NCBI GenBank assembly: GCA_016793585.1
Contig: JAEUJR010000805.1
Coordinates: 1-8,544, forward strand
Source of the DNA: Archangium sp.
GTDB lineage: Bacteria > Myxococcota > Myxococcia > Myxococcales > Myxococcaceae
Direction of reading: 5' to 3'
DNA: 8,544 nt
In this document: positions 6,383 through 8,544 of the stretch, piece after piece
Numbering within the stretch: the first letter of the stretch is position 1
Layout: the number at the start of each line of letters is the position of its first letter
Made by a program: the position numbers and the translations under genes
The notes under the pieces: generated by a model
The model's input: only the letters and a program-made list of their open reading frames with translations
The model's database searches: none
Told to the model about the DNA's origin: nothing

Positions 6383-7630
6383 GTGTTGACTCCATGCTTG
6401 TGCCTCTTGCTCAGCAGCGAGGTGCTCGCCCAGGTGCCGGTCCCGAATCGCGCGTTGGGCGTCTTGTCGATCACCACCAGTCCTGCCGGGGCAACGGTCG
6501 AGTTGGTCGATCCGCAAGCGCGCTCCAGCAAGGGCACCACGCCGCTGACGATTCCGCTCGCCGTGGTTGGCCGGTGGCAGGTGAAGGCCGTCAAAGAGGG
6601 CTTCGGCGTCGAGCAGACGAGCGTCGACGTGAGCGCCAACGAGACAACGAGCCTCTCGCTGCCCCTGCGGCTGGCGGTGGCGCTCGCGGTCACGGGTTTG
6701 CCCGACGACGCGCGCGTGACCGTGACAGGGCCCCAGTTCCACAGCGAGGGCGCCCTACCCTGGATCGGCGATGGCCTGACTGCGGGCAGCTACGTCGTGA
6801 GCGTCAGCCGGGAAGGCGCCGAGCCCTTCGAGTGGAGCGGCGTGCTGGCGCCGGGCGGCATCGAACACATCGTTGCCGTGCTGAAGCCAGACCTTCCGAG
6901 TCCCGTGCGAACAGCTCAACCCATGCGCTGCGTTCTGACACCACCGGCCGAGGGCCGATCTCAGGCCGAACAGGACGAGTTCGATGAACGACGAGCGCTC
7001 GAAACGTTCGAACAGCTCAAACGCATCATTCCGAAGATCGAGCCCACGGACGAGGTGTGGTTCACCTTCGCGCACGTGCCCTGGGAGGTCTTCTGCGCCA
7101 AGCGGAGAAATGAACGCACGAACGACCATCGGGGCTCTGAGCTCTACCGTCGCGAGGTCGTGCGGCTCTTCGAGCGACTCCTTCACGAGTCACCGGACTT
7201 CGCGCGGAACGACGAGGTGCTGTTCAATCTCGCTTCCAACTTTCAAGCCGTGGGAGAGACCGACCGTGCGCTCGGTCGCTGGGCAGAGCTGCTCGAGCGA
7301 TTCCCCGCATCACCGTTTGCACCTGCCGCACGGTTGGGGCTCGACCAGGGTCGCATCGCAGCGGAACGCGACGCCCGGACGCGCACGCGAGCCCTGAGCG
7401 AACTCGGTTGGTGCGACTTCAGCTCAGGAAATCTCGACCGCAGCGCCCGCCGGTTCCGTCAGGTCATGGCGCGAGATCCGATACTCGCCAACGAAGCGCT
7501 CCGCGGACTGGTGTCCGTCCTCGTCAAGCAGCGGCGGTTCTCAGAGGCTCGTGCGGCGCTGAAGAATCACGAACTCAGCGCCGAGCTGAACTGGCTGCAT
7601 CGGATGGTCGACCGGGCCAGCCGCGAGTGA
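6383..7630 (+). CDS. Secreted PEGA-domain protein with C-terminal TPR repeats
   Basis: Probably an exported periplasmic or envelope protein of unknown role. From GTG 6383 the product has 415 aa. The first 16 residues (hydrophobic LCLLL core, VLA then Gln17) look like a short signal peptide with a signal peptidase I site, although the usual N-terminal positive charge is missing. The first PEGA domain spans about 25-95: GVLSITTSPAGATVEL, then TTPLTIPL, then WQVKAVKEGF. A weaker second copy spans about 98-168, with SYVVSVSREG. A helical linker with Cys-containing segments follows, then TPR-like helices from about Asp277 (DEVLFNLASNFQAVGETDRA), about 337-370 and about 371-395 (RRFSEARAAL). PEGA domains are beta modules common on myxobacterial surface proteins and kinases. 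TPRs suggest protein contacts. It lies 13 bases after mmuM and is probably co-transcribed. Its stop is 4 bases from the convergent secA stop. No enzymatic motif is visible. Confidence 0.88.
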   Translation: MLTPCLCLLLSSEVLAQVPVPNRALGVLSITTSPAGATVELVDPQARSSKGTTPLTIPLAVVGRWQVKAVKEGFGVEQTSVDVSANETTSLSLPLRLAVALAVTGLPDDARVTVTGPQFHSEGALPWIGDGLTAGSYVVSVSREGAEPFEWSGVLAPGGIEHIVAVLKPDLPSPVRTAQPMRCVLTPPAEGRSQAEQDEFDERRALETFEQLKRIIPKIEPTDEVWFTFAHVPWEVFCAKRRNERTNDHRGSELYRREVVRLFERLLHESPDFARNDEVLFNLASNFQAVGETDRALGRWAELLERFPASPFAPAARLGLDQGRIAAERDARTRTRALSELGWCDFSSGNLDRSARRFRQVMARDPILANEALRGLVSVLVKQRRFSEARAALKNHELSAELNWLHRMVDRASRE

Positions 7631-7634
7631 TTCT

Positions 7635-8544
<910 letters not shown>

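Larger units (their letters stand above)
62..7630 (+). other. Predicted seven-gene operon: kinase, pabA, pabB, DUF695-like, pabC-like, mmuM, PEGA/TPR
   Basis: All seven genes face the same way. Junctions are: overlap of 4 bases (2323-2326), overlap of 4 (2859-2862), gap of 33 (3837-3869), overlap of 4 (4862-4865), overlap of 4 (5461-5464), gap of 13 (6370-6382). No terminator-like hairpin with a T run appears at any junction. Co-transcription is inference. The promoter would lie at or before the left edge, and an internal promoter in the long kinase gene cannot be excluded. Confidence 0.65.

Overview
The window is GC-rich and almost fully coding. It most likely comes from a myxobacterium (Myxococcota) or a close deltaproteobacterial relative. 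The reasons are a membrane-anchored Ser/Thr protein kinase with the HRDVTPDN-type catalytic loop and SPEQ motif common in that group, a secreted PEGA/TPR protein, strong G/C third-position bias and tightly packed genes. Taxonomy is inferred from style, not from a marker gene.

Layout: positions 62-7630 hold seven co-directional plus-strand genes, and the right end carries the 3' part of one minus-strand gene. In order, the plus-strand genes are: a transmembrane Ser/Thr kinase with a large C-terminal outer domain (62-2326); a pabA-type glutamine amidotransferase (2323-2862); a short pabB-type aminodeoxychorismate synthase subunit I (2859-3836); a two-part protein of unknown function with a CxxC/HHxCW putative metal site and a DUF695-like C-terminal half (3870-4865); a strongly shortened class IV PLP enzyme resembling PabC, aminodeoxychorismate lyase (4862-5464); an MmuM-type homocysteine S-methyltransferase (5461-6369); and a secreted PEGA-domain/TPR protein (6383-7630). 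The minus-strand gene is the C-terminal third of SecA (7635 to the right edge), ending in the zinc-binding SEC-C motif.

Four of the six plus-strand junctions are 4-base stop/start overlaps (GTGA or ATGA), and the other two gaps are 33 and 13 bases. This argues for one transcript with translational coupling. The metabolic core is coherent: PabA, PabB and a PabC-like protein would convert chorismate to p-aminobenzoate for folate, and a homocysteine methyltransferase makes methionine. The block therefore touches one-carbon metabolism at two points. The kinase at the front and the PEGA/TPR protein at the end are not obvious members of that pathway.

The points most worth following up are the unusually short PabC-like protein, the PabA catalytic-triad Glu-to-Asp change, the unknown DUF695-like gene between pabB and the pabC-like gene, and the direct coupling of a receptor-like kinase to pabA. 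No RNA genes, insertion sequences, CRISPR arrays or attachment sites were seen. Positions 1-61 are too short to assign a promoter. There is no gene-free stretch longer than 61 bases.
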